Source of the DNA: Phyllobacterium endophyticum
Lineage (GTDB): Bacteria; Pseudomonadota; Alphaproteobacteria; Rhizobiales; Rhizobiaceae
Assembly (NCBI RefSeq): GCF_003010935.1
Contig: NZ_PGGN01000001.1
Location: 186,001 to 250,000 of the forward strand
Reading direction: 5' to 3'
Length of the DNA: 64,000 nucleotides
Shown: positions 1 to 9,098 of the stretch, piece after piece
Layout: each line of letters begins with the position of its first letter
How positions within the stretch are numbered: the stretch's first letter is position 1
Made by a program: the position numbers and the translations under genes
The notes under the pieces: model-generated
Databases searched by the model: none
What the model saw: only the letters and a program-made list of their open reading frames with translations
Told to the model about the DNA's origin: nothing

Positions 1-24
1 CGAGCAAGCCCGGAGATAATATTC

Positions 25-1596
25 ATGACCAGATCGGCACCCTTCACTCGCCGCAGCTTTCTTGCCACATCGGGAGCCGCCGCACTGACCGCGGCATCGG
101 GCCTTGCCCTTCCATCCTACTCGCGCGCCAATTCGCGCCCTCTGTTTACCCATGGCGTACAGTCCGGTGATGTCGATGCGACGACCGGCATGATCTGGAC
201 GCGGACTGACAAGCCGGCGCGGGTGAATATCGAGATTTCCACGAAGGAGAGCTTCGCCGGCGCCACGAGATTGCCGCCGCTCGACGCCCTGCCCGACAGC
301 GATCTTGCCGTAAAGCAGCTATTGGCCGACCTCGCTCCGGACCAGGATATTTTCTACCGCCTGACCGCAGTCGATCTCGGCGATATCAACGCTGTCTCGG
401 AGCCGATTGTCGGACGTTTCAAGACAGCGCCCATGGCCAGGCGCAATATCCGCTTTGCCTGGTCGGGCGATACGGTTGGTCAGGGTTGGGGCATCGACGA
501 GACCGGCATGAAGACCTATGCGACAATTGCCCGCCACACCCCCGATTTCTTCCTGCACTCGGGCGATACAGTCTATGCAGACGGCCCTCTCGTCGAGGAA
601 ACCAAGCTGAAGGACGGCACCATTTGGAAGAACCGCATCATCACCGATGAGAAGCGCAAGGTAGCCGAAACGCTGGACGAATATCGCGGCCAGTGGAAAT
701 ACAATCTGCTCGACGACCACGTCCGTGCGCTGAATGCGATCTGCCCGACCTTCCTTCAGTGGGACGATCACGAGGTGGTCAACAACTGGTCTTCCTCCAG
801 GGACTTGTCCGCTGACGATCGCTACACCGAAAAGTCCATCGCGCTCTTGTCGGCCCGGGCCGGGCGTGCCTTTCACGAGATGACCCCGATCCGGTATACG
901 CCAGCTGAACCAGGGCGGGTTTACCGGAAGATCGCCTATGGTCCGCTCCTTGATGTTTTCTTTCTCGACCTGCGCTCCTATCGCGGCCCGAATGGACCGA
1001 ACATGGAGGATACGCTCAGCCCGGAATCCTCGATCCTCGGTGCTGATCAGGTGCGCTGGCTGAAACGCGAATTGCTGAACTCCCGGGCCACATGGAAGGT
1101 GATCGCCTCCGATATGCCGCTAGGGGTCGTCGTGTGGGACAATGGCAAGGAGAAGAAGGGCTCGGAAGCCGTCGCCAATGGCGATCACGGCGCGGCAAAG
1201 GGCCGGGAGCTCGAAATCGCCGATCTGCTGCGCTTCATCAAAACAGCCGGTATTCGCAATACAGTCTGGTTCACGGCCGATGTGCACTATACGGCAGCGC
1301 ATTATTACAATCCGGACAAGGCGCAGTTCCAGGACTTCGATCCCTTCTGGGAGTTCGTTTCCGGCCCCATCCATGCCGGTACTTTCGGGCCGAATGATCT
1401 CGACCAGACCTTCGGGCCGGAGCTGAAGTTCATCAAGGCGCCGACGCCCGAGCAGGGTCAGAACCTGCCGCCATCCGCAGGGCTGCAATTCTTCGGCCTG
1501 GTCGATATCGACAGCGCCAGCGAACAGATGACCGTGAGGCTGATGGACCGCGAAGATGCCGAACTTTACAAGGTGACGCTCGATCCAGTCCGTTAG
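25..1596 (+). CDS. phoD: Alkaline phosphatase D (PhoD) family, Tat-exported
   Basis: A 523-residue periplasmic or secreted phosphatase of the PhoD metallophosphoesterase family, expected to hydrolyse phosphomonoesters and/or phosphodiesters with Fe/Ca-type metal sites. The N-terminus has a twin-arginine signal (TRRSFLA, residues 8-14) followed by a hydrophobic Ala-rich stretch. Metal-site signatures are visible in order: WSGDT, HSGDTVYADGP, QWDDHEVVNNW and, near the C-terminus, TADVHY. The length fits the family. It stands alone and converges on the TetR gene at 1659. Substrate and phosphate regulation cannot be read from the sequence, and I saw no clear Pho box in the 24 bases available upstream. 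Confidence 0.93.
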   Translation: MTRSAPFTRRSFLATSGAAALTAASGLALPSYSRANSRPLFTHGVQSGDVDATTGMIWTRTDKPARVNIEISTKESFAGATRLPPLDALPDSDLAVKQLLADLAPDQDIFYRLTAVDLGDINAVSEPIVGRFKTAPMARRNIRFAWSGDTVGQGWGIDETGMKTYATIARHTPDFFLHSGDTVYADGPLVEETKLKDGTIWKNRIITDEKRKVAETLDEYRGQWKYNLLDDHVRALNAICPTFLQWDDHEVVNNWSSSRDLSADDRYTEKSIALLSARAGRAFHEMTPIRYTPAEPGRVYRKIAYGPLLDVFFLDLRSYRGPNGPNMEDTLSPESSILGADQVRWLKRELLNSRATWKVIASDMPLGVVVWDNGKEKKGSEAVANGDHGAAKGRELEIADLLRFIKTAGIRNTVWFTADVHYTAAHYYNPDKAQFQDFDPFWEFVSGPIHAGTFGPNDLDQTFGPELKFIKAPTPEQGQNLPPSAGLQFFGLVDIDSASEQMTVRLMDREDAELYKVTLDPVR

Positions 1597-1658
1597 ATGT
1601 GAGGCAATGGTGGCCGGTTATGCAAATTTCAGCCTGACGAGGCAGCATTTGATGCCCG

Positions 1659-2267
1659 TCAGCGCGAAATCAGGCTGTCCCAGGCGGCCATGGCTGCATC
1701 GGCAGTCTTCTTCAATTGCGCAAGCGTTGCGCCATCACGCGCTGTGATCGACATCCCGTGCTGCACGGTGGCGTAGAACTCCGCCACCTGTTGCAGGTCG
1801 ATATCGGCCGAAAGCTCGCCCTCGCGCACGGCGCGTTCAAGCCGCGCCCGCAATTGTGCCACATTGTCGAGCCGCCGTTCCTTCAAGAGCGCGCAAGGCG
1901 TATCCGGAGCCCCGTCGTCGCCATGCAGCGCGCCGAGTACCACCATGCATCCATGCGGCTGATCGGGATCCGTATGGGACAACGCCGTCTGCATGAGAAA
2001 ATCCGCAACACCTTCTTTCGCGGTCGGCGCCGTCGGCAGTGAATATTTGATGCGCTGGCCGATCTTGTCCGAGTAGAGTTCGACAGCCTCCCTGAACAGC
2101 GCCGCCTTGCTGCCAAATGCAGCGTAGAGGCTGGGGGCATTGATCTGCATCGCGTCGGTCAGATCGGCCATCGATGCACTCTCATAGCCCTTGCGCCAGA
2201 AGACACGCATTGCACTGTCAAGTGCAGCGTCGCGATCGAACGCGCGCGGCCGGCCCTTCTGCGACAT
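1659..2267 (-). CDS. TetR/AcrR family transcriptional regulator
   Basis: A 202-residue one-domain repressor. A TetR-type helix-turn-helix lies at about residues 25-55 (pattern SMADLTDAM then INAPSLYAAFGSK), and the rest is a helical ligand-binding domain. It is transcribed divergently from the SDR gene at 2368; the 100-base gap holds two inverted copies of an operator-like sequence. The obvious model is that it represses itself and the SDR and releases on a small molecule, but the ligand cannot be predicted. The start chosen has an AAGGAG-type ribosome site just upstream (2274-2280). Confidence 0.93.
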   Translation of the reverse strand: MSQKGRPRAFDRDAALDSAMRVFWRKGYESASMADLTDAMQINAPSLYAAFGSKAALFREAVELYSDKIGQRIKYSLPTAPTAKEGVADFLMQTALSHTDPDQPHGCMVVLGALHGDDGAPDTPCALLKERRLDNVAQLRARLERAVREGELSADIDLQQVAEFYATVQHGMSITARDGATLAQLKKTADAAMAAWDSLISR

Positions 2268-2286
2268 GGTGCATCTCCTTCTGTAA

Positions 2287-2349
2287 TGATCAATACATAA
2301 TTCGCTTGACCCCCCGGTGCAAGCGCTCTATGCGATTATGTATCGATCA
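2287..2349. promoter_or_regulatory. Inverted pair of TetR operator-like sites
   Basis: Between the divergent TetR and SDR genes, TGATCAATACATAATTCG (2287-2304) is repeated in inverted orientation at 2333-2349, whose reverse complement reads TGATCGATACATAATCG. The two differ by one substitution and one inserted base. The right copy ends about 18 bases before the SDR start and the left copy about 20 bases before the TetR start, where a repressor would block both promoters. Binding by the adjacent TetR is inferred. Confidence 0.6.
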
Positions 2350-2367
2350 CTACAAAAAGGAGAAAAC

Positions 2368-3108
2368 ATGTCGGATCTCAATAGCAAGGTCGCCTTCGTC
2401 ACCGGCGGCAGCCGTGGCATGGGCGCGGCAATCGCCCTCAAGCTCGCAGAGGATGGCGCGGATATCGCCATCACCTACACAAGCGCCGCTGCCAAGGCGC
2501 AGGAAACAGTCGCAGCCATCGAGAAGCTTGGCCGGCGCGCCATTGCGTTTCAGGCGGACAATCTCGATGCCGCCGCAGTCGAAGCCGCGGTCAGGGAGAC
2601 CCACGCCGCATTTGGCAGGCTCGACATTCTCGTCAACAATGCGGGCGTCTACACGATGGATAGCGTCGATAACCTGACGCTCGACGAGTTCGACCGCGTC
2701 ATGTCGATTCACGTCCGCGCGAGTTTTGTCGCGGCGAAAACTGCAGCTGCCTTGATGGGTCCAGGCGGGCGGATCATCACCATCGGCAGCAATCTTGGCG
2801 AGATCGTGCCCTTCCCTGGCCTCATCGCCTATGCGACCAGCAAGGCCGCGCTCACCGGAATGACAAAGGCGCTGGCGCGTGATCTCGGCCCGAGGGAGAT
2901 CACCGCGAATATCATCCAACCGGGCTCGACCGATACGGACATGAACCCCGCCAATGGCGATCACGCGGATGGCCAACGCGCCCGCATGGCAATTCCAAGA
3001 TTCGGAGAAGCGAGCGACATTGCCGGTCTTGTCGCGTTTCTGGCAGGCAACGAGGGCCGCTTCATCACAGGAGCATCGCTCACGATCGATGGCGGTGCCA
3101 ACGCCTGA
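2368..3108 (+). CDS. SDR family NAD(P)-dependent oxidoreductase
   Basis: A 246-residue classical short-chain dehydrogenase/reductase, Rossmann fold. The cofactor motif TGGSRGMG is at residues 12-19, NNAG at 90-93, and the catalytic Ser141-Tyr155-Lys159 set is intact (YATSK). The C-terminal GRFITGASLTIDGG is typical of FabG-like SDRs. The start at 2368 is preferred over an upstream in-frame ATG because AAAAGGAG lies seven bases before it. It is divergent from the TetR gene and probably controlled by it. The substrate is unknown; such TetR-linked SDRs are often quinone or carbonyl reductases induced by xenobiotics. Confidence 0.92.
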   Translation: MSDLNSKVAFVTGGSRGMGAAIALKLAEDGADIAITYTSAAAKAQETVAAIEKLGRRAIAFQADNLDAAAVEAAVRETHAAFGRLDILVNNAGVYTMDSVDNLTLDEFDRVMSIHVRASFVAAKTAAALMGPGGRIITIGSNLGEIVPFPGLIAYATSKAALTGMTKALARDLGPREITANIIQPGSTDTDMNPANGDHADGQRARMAIPRFGEASDIAGLVAFLAGNEGRFITGASLTIDGGANA

Positions 3109-3141
3109 TCAGGCTGCCCGCAAGGCGATGGTACTTCAAAC

Positions 3142-3579
3142 CTACTTGTCGCCCTTGCCTGCCAGCTTGCCCTCTTCGGCTTTGTGGAAATATTGCGAAC
3201 AGACCAGCCAGCCCTTTAGCGGGCGCAGGAGAGCCAGGCTGCCAAGCAGCGTCAGTGGCATTGTCGTGATGAGATGCACCCAGATCGGAACATCAAACGC
3301 CGTTTGCAACCACAGGGCGAATACCAGGGCGGGAACGGCAACGATGGTCATGGCGAAGAAAGCTGGCCCATCTGCGGGATCGGCAAAGGAATAGTCGAGC
3401 CCACACACTTCGCAACTTGGCGCCAGCGTAAGATAGCCATTGAAGAGATGGCCCTTCTGGCATTGCGGACAGCGCCCGAGTATCCCGGTTTTCATCGGGT
3501 TGTCAGTCGGATCGAATTGAACGTGTGACACGGGACCTTCCGCCTTTCCGGTTGCAATGGCGACCAACCTGTCAAACAT
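3142..3579 (-). CDS. DUF983 family membrane protein
   Basis: A 145-residue protein of the DUF983 family, function unknown. Two CxxC knuckles (CPQC and CEVC, separated by the typical GHLFNGYLTL-like stretch) form a probable metal-binding rubredoxin-like ribbon near residues 37-60, followed by two hydrophobic helices (about 75-90 and 98-117) that should span the inner membrane. DUF983 genes in alphaproteobacteria are often near cytochrome oxidase or DNA repair genes; here it follows ogt on the same strand. Confidence 0.85.
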   Translation of the reverse strand: MFDRLVAIATGKAEGPVSHVQFDPTDNPMKTGILGRCPQCQKGHLFNGYLTLAPSCEVCGLDYSFADPADGPAFFAMTIVAVPALVFALWLQTAFDVPIWVHLITTMPLTLLGSLALLRPLKGWLVCSQYFHKAEEGKLAGKGDK

Positions 3580-3612
3580 AGGCAGGATACGCTTGAAAAT
3601 GCAGGTGGCAGT

Positions 3613-4182
3613 TTAGCACAGGCTACCCTGCGCCGTAATCGGATGGAAAACCGGGCGTCCCGCCATGCCGGCAAGAACGCGATGTTCCAGATCGAGCAGG
3701 AACCGCTTGCGCCGCTTTCCGCCCCCGTAGCCCGTCAGCGACCCGTCCGCGCCAATTACCCGGTGGCATGGCACGACGATTGCAATGCGGTTCTGGCCAT
3801 TGGCCGCCCCGACCGCGCGGCTCGAACCCGGCCTGCCGAGTTCTCGTGCAATGCCGCCATAGGTTCGCGTCTCACCGTAAGGTATTGCCCGCAGGCTCTC
3901 CCATATTTGAAGTTGAAACGGCATGCCGGGGGTCGCAAGCGGCGTCTCGAACGTGGTGAGCGTACCGGCGAAATAGGCGCTCACTTCGCGCGTGACCTGG
4001 TCAAGAACCACATTGTCGCCGTTCTCGATGAGATAGCCGTAGCGCTTCTCCAGTTCCTCGACCTCCAGTGGCAACGCCGGCCGGTCATGAAATTCCAGCA
4101 ATGACAAACCCTCTTCGCCTGCCATGGCGATCATCGGGCCGATGGGTGTCTCTACGGTTTTCTTTTGCAAAAGTCTGGTCAT
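3613..4182 (-). CDS. ogt: Methylated-DNA--protein-cysteine methyltransferase
   Basis: A 189-residue suicide repair protein that transfers alkyl groups from O6-alkylguanine in DNA to its own cysteine. The active-site motif PCHRVIG is intact and is followed by the expected glycine-rich GYGGG and KR-rich tail. The helix-turn-helix region GETRTYGGIARELG precedes it. The start at 4182 is chosen because GGAG sits eight bases upstream; an in-frame ATG eleven codons earlier lacks this. It is the short Ogt form without the Ada metal-binding regulator domain. Confidence 0.93.
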   Translation of the reverse strand: MTRLLQKKTVETPIGPMIAMAGEEGLSLLEFHDRPALPLEVEELEKRYGYLIENGDNVVLDQVTREVSAYFAGTLTTFETPLATPGMPFQLQIWESLRAIPYGETRTYGGIARELGRPGSSRAVGAANGQNRIAIVVPCHRVIGADGSLTGYGGGKRRKRFLLDLEHRVLAGMAGRPVFHPITAQGSLC

Positions 4183-4244
4183 GAACTTCGCTCCGGTTTG
4201 AAGCAAGTCTAGCACCCGGGCCGGTCACGGCCACCCGTTTTGCG

Positions 4245-5012
4245 TCACGAACCGTTCCGGGCGATATTCACGGTCGTGCCGGCTGCTTTCAGGGCCTGCA
4301 TGATGTTTTCCGGCGGCTCCTCATCGGTCACCAGTTCCTGAAAGCCTCCGAGGCCGCACACCTGGACCAGACCACGCTTGCCGAATTTGCCTGCATCGGT
4401 GATTGCAAGCGAGCGCGCCCCGCGCGACAGGACGGTACGTGCGAATTCCGCTTCCTCCAGGTCAAAGTCCATTATCCCGCCCGCAACATCGAGCGCCCCT
4501 ACGGAAATAACCGAATGCGCGACACTGAAGCGGCTGATGAATTCGTTGGCGGAAACCCCGAATGCTGCCCCGCTGTCGCTGCGCAGTTCACCACCCGCCA
4601 TGAACACCCTGTTGCCGTTCACTGTGGCCAGGGTCCGGGCGATATCCGACGAATTCGTGATGACAGTGAGGTTTCGATGCTGCAGGAGTTCCCGCGCAAG
4701 GAAGCTCGTCGTCGTCCCGGTATCCAGCATGATGGAATCGCCGTTCTTTATGGTTTCCGCCACCCATTGGGCTATCCTGCGCTTGGCGCCCGCGTTCTCC
4801 CGCATCCGTGTCTCGAACGGCGCCTCGCCAAGATGCTGCGGCAGGCCAATGGCTCCGTGAATTTTGACGACGGTGCCGTCATTGGTCATGGGCTTCACGT
4901 CACGCCGGATCGTTTCCAGCGATACCCCCAGCTTGTCCGCAAGGTCCGCGATCGAGATCGTTCCCTCGTCCTGCAACAGCCGCTTGATTTCACCATGTCG
5001 TTTGGAATTCAT
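4245..5012 (-). CDS. DeoR/GlpR family transcriptional regulator
   Basis: A 255-residue DeoR-family regulator. The N-terminal winged helix has the family pattern (KRLLQDEGTISIADLADKLG, then SLETIRRDV), and the C-terminal DeoRC sugar-phosphate sensor domain includes the D-T-G-T-T motif (MLDTGTTTSFLARELL) used to bind phosphorylated ligands. An in-frame ATG 25 codons upstream exists, but the start at 5012 places the HTH at the usual distance from the N-terminus. It is divergent from the kinase/FAD-oxidoreductase pair at 5335-8754, so a phosphorylated product of that kinase is an attractive inferred effector. Confidence 0.9.
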   Translation of the reverse strand: MNSKRHGEIKRLLQDEGTISIADLADKLGVSLETIRRDVKPMTNDGTVVKIHGAIGLPQHLGEAPFETRMRENAGAKRRIAQWVAETIKNGDSIMLDTGTTTSFLARELLQHRNLTVITNSSDIARTLATVNGNRVFMAGGELRSDSGAAFGVSANEFISRFSVAHSVISVGALDVAGGIMDFDLEEAEFARTVLSRGARSLAITDAGKFGKRGLVQVCGLGGFQELVTDEEPPENIMQALKAAGTTVNIARNGS

Positions 5013-5334
5013 GCCGGAAACCTTAACCAAGAGTGAATTGTCCACAGCATTACCACAAAATTTTTGCAATTCGGTCATCAAAGCCACAAATCACCACAGA
5101 ATCCTGTTGACATAGGTGATCTGAAGGCAGAATGTCACATTAATAGATGAATGTGTGGTTCGACAGACTCATCATGAGGGGGAGTATCCCTGCAAATAAC
5201 CAAGAAGCAGACATGGGGATGCGCAATAGAAGTCTTTGCCACAGACGGATTACTGTTCGCGGAGAGTCCACAATTCTTCCCAGACAGAATAGCTTCGTCA
5301 TGGTGAGTCTTTCGAACCACACGTTTACCGGCCG
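5013..5334. other. Intergenic region between DeoR and kinase genes
   Basis: A gap of about 320 bases without a convincing gene. It carries the promoters of two divergent units and an inverted pair of short repeats (5152-5180 and 5297-5325) described separately. Short reading frames here are generated by the repeat sequence and have no recognisable protein similarity. Confidence 0.7.
5152..5325. repeat. Inverted pair of REP-like palindromic repeat units
   Basis: A unit beginning TGTGGTTCGACAGACTCATC (5153 onward) recurs in inverted orientation ending at about 5325 (reverse complement GTGTGGTTCGAAAGACTCAC then CATGA). The arms agree at most positions over about 28 bases and are separated by about 115 bases. 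Related copies occur at 55582-55703 and, degenerate, at 62489-62517. The element sits directly before the kinase start, in the DeoR/kinase promoter region. Confidence 0.75.
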
Positions 5335-6225
5335 ATGAGGGAAGCCGCCGGCATCAAGCGGCGCATCGCTGCCATTCCGCTCTGGCACGGCGATATCCGG
5401 GTAGCTCTTCTGAAGGGCGGCATCAGCAACGAAAGCTATGTGGTCGAGGACGATACCGGCAAATACGTCGTGCGTTTCGGCAAGGACTACCCCTTCCATC
5501 ATGTATTTCGAAACCGGGAGGCGATGACGGCCAGGGCCGCGCATCAGGCAGGTTTTGCGCCTGAATTGTTCTACGCGGGCGAGGGTGTCATGGTGACCGC
5601 CTTCCTGGGGGCGAGGACCTACGGTGCCGACGATGTTCGCGCCAATATTCCGCGCGTTGCCGAGCTTATCCGGCGGTTTCACACCGCGATGCCGGAAAAT
5701 ATTCTCGGTCCCGGCTTCATGTTCTGGGTCTTTCACGTCATTCGCGATTATGCCCGGACCCTTCGGGCGGGCAATAGTCGCATGGTACCTCATCTTGGCA
5801 CCTATCTCGCCATCGCCGCTGAAATGGAAGCGGTGCAGAAGCCACTGCCGATCATCTTCAGCCACAACGATCTTCTACCGGCCAATATACTCGACGATGG
5901 CAGCCGCCTTTGGCTGATCGATTTCGAGTATGCCGGGTTTTCTACCTCCATGTTCGATCTTGCCGGCCTTGCATCCAACGCCGGGCTCGATGATGAAGAA
6001 TCCGAGGCGCTGCTTGCCGCTTATTTCCATGCAGCGCCTGATGCGGAACTCAAGCGTGCCCATGCGGCCATGCAATGCGCCTCATTGTTGCGTGAAGCCA
6101 TGTGGAGCATGGTTTCTGAACTCCACCTCCATGCGCCCGGCGTCGACTATATCGCCTATACCGACGAGAACTTGCTGAAGCTTGATCAGGCCCTCGATCA
6201 ATATAGGTCACGCTATGGAAAATAG
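5335..6225 (+). CDS. Choline/ethanolamine kinase-like phosphotransferase
   Basis: A 296-residue kinase of the APH/choline kinase fold. The Brenner motif HNDLLPANIL (residues 177-186) supplies the catalytic Asp and Asn, and IDFEYAG (195-201) the metal-binding Asp with the acidic residue typical of choline/ethanolamine kinases rather than antibiotic kinases. The N-terminal lobe has GGISNESYVV and VVRFG as in LicA-like proteins. No strong ribosome site precedes the ATG, so the start is provisional. The gene directly precedes the FAD/GcvT oxidoreductase and is probably co-transcribed. The likely substrate is an amino alcohol or a related small alcohol, but this is inference. Confidence 0.83.
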   Translation: MREAAGIKRRIAAIPLWHGDIRVALLKGGISNESYVVEDDTGKYVVRFGKDYPFHHVFRNREAMTARAAHQAGFAPELFYAGEGVMVTAFLGARTYGADDVRANIPRVAELIRRFHTAMPENILGPGFMFWVFHVIRDYARTLRAGNSRMVPHLGTYLAIAAEMEAVQKPLPIIFSHNDLLPANILDDGSRLWLIDFEYAGFSTSMFDLAGLASNAGLDDEESEALLAAYFHAAPDAELKRAHAAMQCASLLREAMWSMVSELHLHAPGVDYIAYTDENLLKLDQALDQYRSRYGK

Positions 6226-6312
6226 CGGAAGCTTGTCTGCTCATGCAGAACGCACCGCCTTGTGCCAACAAGCCTCAGGAAAAACTGCCTTTCACAGAGA
6301 GCCTATATTATT

Positions 6313-8754
6313 ATGACCCTTCCCTCCCATGCCCAGATCGTCGTCATAGGCGGGGGCATCATCGGCTGTTCCACGGCCTACCACCTTGCGAAGGACCACA
6401 AGGCGGATGTGGTCTTGCTGGAAATGGGGCAGCTCACGTCAGGCTCGACCTGGCACGCTGCCGGTCTGGTCGGGCAGTTGCGCTCGTCGGCCTCGATCAC
6501 GCGCGTTCTCAAGTATTCGGTGGACCTGTACAAACGGCTCTCTGAAGAAACAGGCCTCGAAACGGGCTGGAAGATGACCGGTTGCCTGCGGCTCGCCACC
6601 AATCAAGACCGCTGGACCGAGTTCCGCCGTCTCGCTACGACCGCCGGAAGTTTCGGCATGGAAATGCACCTCCTGTCGCCGCGCGAAGTCAAGGAGATGG
6701 TCCCGCTGATGCGTGTGGACGATCTCATTGGCGCGAGTTGGCTGCCGACTGACGGCCAGGCCAGCCCTTCCGACATCACGCAGTCGCTCGCCAAGGGTGC
6801 GCGCATGCATGGCGCAAAACTCATCGAAAATATTCGCGTCACCGGTTTTGAAATGCAGGGCGACAGGATCGTCAAGGTAAAGACGGACCAAGGCGACATT
6901 GCCTGTGAAAAGGTCGTCAATTGTGCCGGCCAATGGGCAAGGCAGGTCGGCGAGATGGCCGGTATCAATGTTCCCCTGCAACCGGTGAAGCATCAATACA
7001 TTATCACCGAGAAGATCGACGGCCTTGCCTCCGATGCACCGACGATCCGCGATCCGGACCGGCGCACCTATTTCAAGGAGGAAGTGGGTGGCCTCGTCAT
7101 GGGCGGTTACGAGCCCAACCCGCAAAGCTGGGTTACCGGCGATGTACCTCATGATTGGCAGTTCCGCCTGTTCGACGATGATTTCGACCATTTCGAACAG
7201 CATATGCTGCAAGCCATCGAACGTATTCCGGCGCTTGAAACCGCCGGCGTCAAGCAGATGATCAACGGTCCCGAGAGCTTTACACCCGATGGCAATTTCA
7301 TCCTCGGGGTAGCGCCGGAATGTTCGAACATGTTTGTCGGCGCGGGTTTCAACGCTTTCGGCATAGCCTCAGGCGGTGGAGCGGGCTGGGTGCTGGCACA
7401 ATGGGCTATCGACGGCGAAGCCCCGCTGGATCTTTGGACAGTCGATATCAGGCGCTTTTCCGACCTGCACCGCGACCGCGACTGGGTCCGCGACCGCACC
7501 CTGGAAGCCTATGGCAAGCACTACACGATCGGTTTCCCGCACGAGGAATATGTATCCGGCCGGCCCGCCATCGTTTCCCCGCTCTATGACCGGCTGAAGA
7601 AACACCGTGCGGTTTTCGGTTCAAAGCTCGGATGGGAGCGCCCCAACTGGTTTGCTCCAGAAGGTACGCCCGCGGAAGACGTCTATTCCATGGGCCGTCA
7701 GAACTGGTTCGAGGCGGTCGGCGAAGAGCATCGGCACATACGCGAACATGTCGGCATTTTCGATCAGTCGTCTTTCGCCAAATTCGAGCTTACCGGAACC
7801 GACGCCGTGAAGGCGCTTGACTACATCTGCGCCAACGACGTGACCAAACCGGCCGGCCGTCTCACCTATACCCAGCTTCTGAATGGACGCGGCGGCATCG
7901 AGTGCGACCTGACGGTTGCCAGGCTCTCCGACGATAAATTCTACATAGTCACGGGTACCGGGTTCCGGACGCATGACTTCGCCTGGATCCGCGAACACAT
8001 CTCTCCTGGCCTCGACGTCGAGCTGACCGACATAACGGAAAGCTACGGCACCCTGTCGCTGATGGGACCGAAGGCCCGCGATGTACTGCGTCAGGTCACC
8101 AATGCCGATGTCGGCAACAGTGCGTTTCCTTTCGGCCATGTCAGGGAGATCGAAATCGCCGGCAGCGTTGTTCGTGCCCTGCGGGTAACCTATGTCGGCG
8201 AACTCGGCTGGGAGTTGCACATACCAATAGAAGCAACCGGGGCGGTCTTCGATGCCCTGATGCTGGCTGGCAAGGAATTCGGCATCAGGCCCGTCGGCTA
8301 CAGGGCACTCGAATCGCTGCGTCTGGAGAAAGGCTACCGTGCCTGGGGTTCCGACATCACCCCGAACGACTCGCCTTTCGAGGCGGGGCTCGGCTTTGCG
8401 GTGAAGCTGCGTCTCGGTGCCCGGTTCATCGGCCGCCCGGCAAGTGAGGCCATCCGTGCCGCTCCGCTCAAGAAGCGCCTCGCTACGTTCACGGTCGCGG
8501 ACAAGTCTGTCGTTCTCCTCGGCCGCGAAACCATCCTGCGCGACGGGGAGCCTGTCGGGTACCTCACCAGCGGCGGCTATGGCTATACGGTCGGCAACCC
8601 CATCGGTTTGGGTTACGTACGCAACGCCGTAGGTGTGAGCGACCCCTTCCTCGCCGAAGGCAATTATGAGCTCGTCGTTGCCAACGAACGCTACTCCGCC
8701 AAGGTCCATCTTCAGCCGGTTTACGACCCGCGCAACGAGCGGGTGAAGACATGA
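6313..8754 (+). CDS. FAD-dependent oxidoreductase with GcvT domain (dimethylglycine/sarcosine dehydrogenase-like)
   Basis: An 813-residue two-part enzyme. The N-terminal half is a DAO-type FAD oxidoreductase (GGGIIG at 13-18, SGSTWHAAGL flavin-site region); the C-terminal half, from about residue 430, is an aminomethyltransferase (GcvT) domain that binds tetrahydrofolate, with GELGWELHIP and YRALESLRLEKGYRAWG typical of the family. Known relatives oxidatively demethylate N-methylated glycines and pass the one-carbon unit to folate. The ATG at 6313 is chosen because the homologous region starts just after it. It follows the kinase by 87 bases. The substrate may be sarcosine, dimethylglycine or a less common methylated amine. 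Confidence 0.88.
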   Translation: MTLPSHAQIVVIGGGIIGCSTAYHLAKDHKADVVLLEMGQLTSGSTWHAAGLVGQLRSSASITRVLKYSVDLYKRLSEETGLETGWKMTGCLRLATNQDRWTEFRRLATTAGSFGMEMHLLSPREVKEMVPLMRVDDLIGASWLPTDGQASPSDITQSLAKGARMHGAKLIENIRVTGFEMQGDRIVKVKTDQGDIACEKVVNCAGQWARQVGEMAGINVPLQPVKHQYIITEKIDGLASDAPTIRDPDRRTYFKEEVGGLVMGGYEPNPQSWVTGDVPHDWQFRLFDDDFDHFEQHMLQAIERIPALETAGVKQMINGPESFTPDGNFILGVAPECSNMFVGAGFNAFGIASGGGAGWVLAQWAIDGEAPLDLWTVDIRRFSDLHRDRDWVRDRTLEAYGKHYTIGFPHEEYVSGRPAIVSPLYDRLKKHRAVFGSKLGWERPNWFAPEGTPAEDVYSMGRQNWFEAVGEEHRHIREHVGIFDQSSFAKFELTGTDAVKALDYICANDVTKPAGRLTYTQLLNGRGGIECDLTVARLSDDKFYIVTGTGFRTHDFAWIREHISPGLDVELTDITESYGTLSLMGPKARDVLRQVTNADVGNSAFPFGHVREIEIAGSVVRALRVTYVGELGWELHIPIEATGAVFDALMLAGKEFGIRPVGYRALESLRLEKGYRAWGSDITPNDSPFEAGLGFAVKLRLGARFIGRPASEAIRAAPLKKRLATFTVADKSVVLLGRETILRDGEPVGYLTSGGYGYTVGNPIGLGYVRNAVGVSDPFLAEGNYELVVANERYSAKVHLQPVYDPRNERVKT

Positions 8755-9098
8755 AGCCTGTCCTCCTGCGATTTGATTCCAAAATTGTCGGTCGCGCGGC
8801 GGCCTCTGACGAAATAGAACCGGTCTCGCAGAAGAACTGACGCGTTTCGAATGAAAAACGGTGTTTTTGGCGCGATATTTTCGACCTTTGCGCGCAATTT
8901 GCGTGCACAGAGTTGTGTTTTCGGCCGCAGACCAAAACGCTTGACTTTGCAGTGCCGCAAGACCAAATGACAACTTGCAGGCCCGTTTATTCGCAGGTCT
9001 GCATATCTTCAACCGGAGTTAAATCTCTCATGCCCAGCGACGACAGTAGTAGTCGATTGTTTGCGCCGTCAATGGCGGTCGTGGCCTGATCTGAGATC
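8755..9098. other. Long intergenic region upstream of mgtE
   Basis: About 390 bases separate the oxidoreductase from mgtE, and no credible gene is seen. A TTGACT (8941-8946) could be a -35 box, but no good -10 follows at 17 bases. The part nearest mgtE (from about 9000) contains several small inverted repeats, such as CGAC...GTCG around 9040-9055, and merges into the strong leader stems at 9086-9143. Confidence 0.5.

Noticed and set aside
5147-5338. Small ORFs in the 5.1-5.3 kb gap
   Set aside because: They are translations of the repeat arms (containing the WFDRL/VEP-type string), with no ribosome site or known domain.
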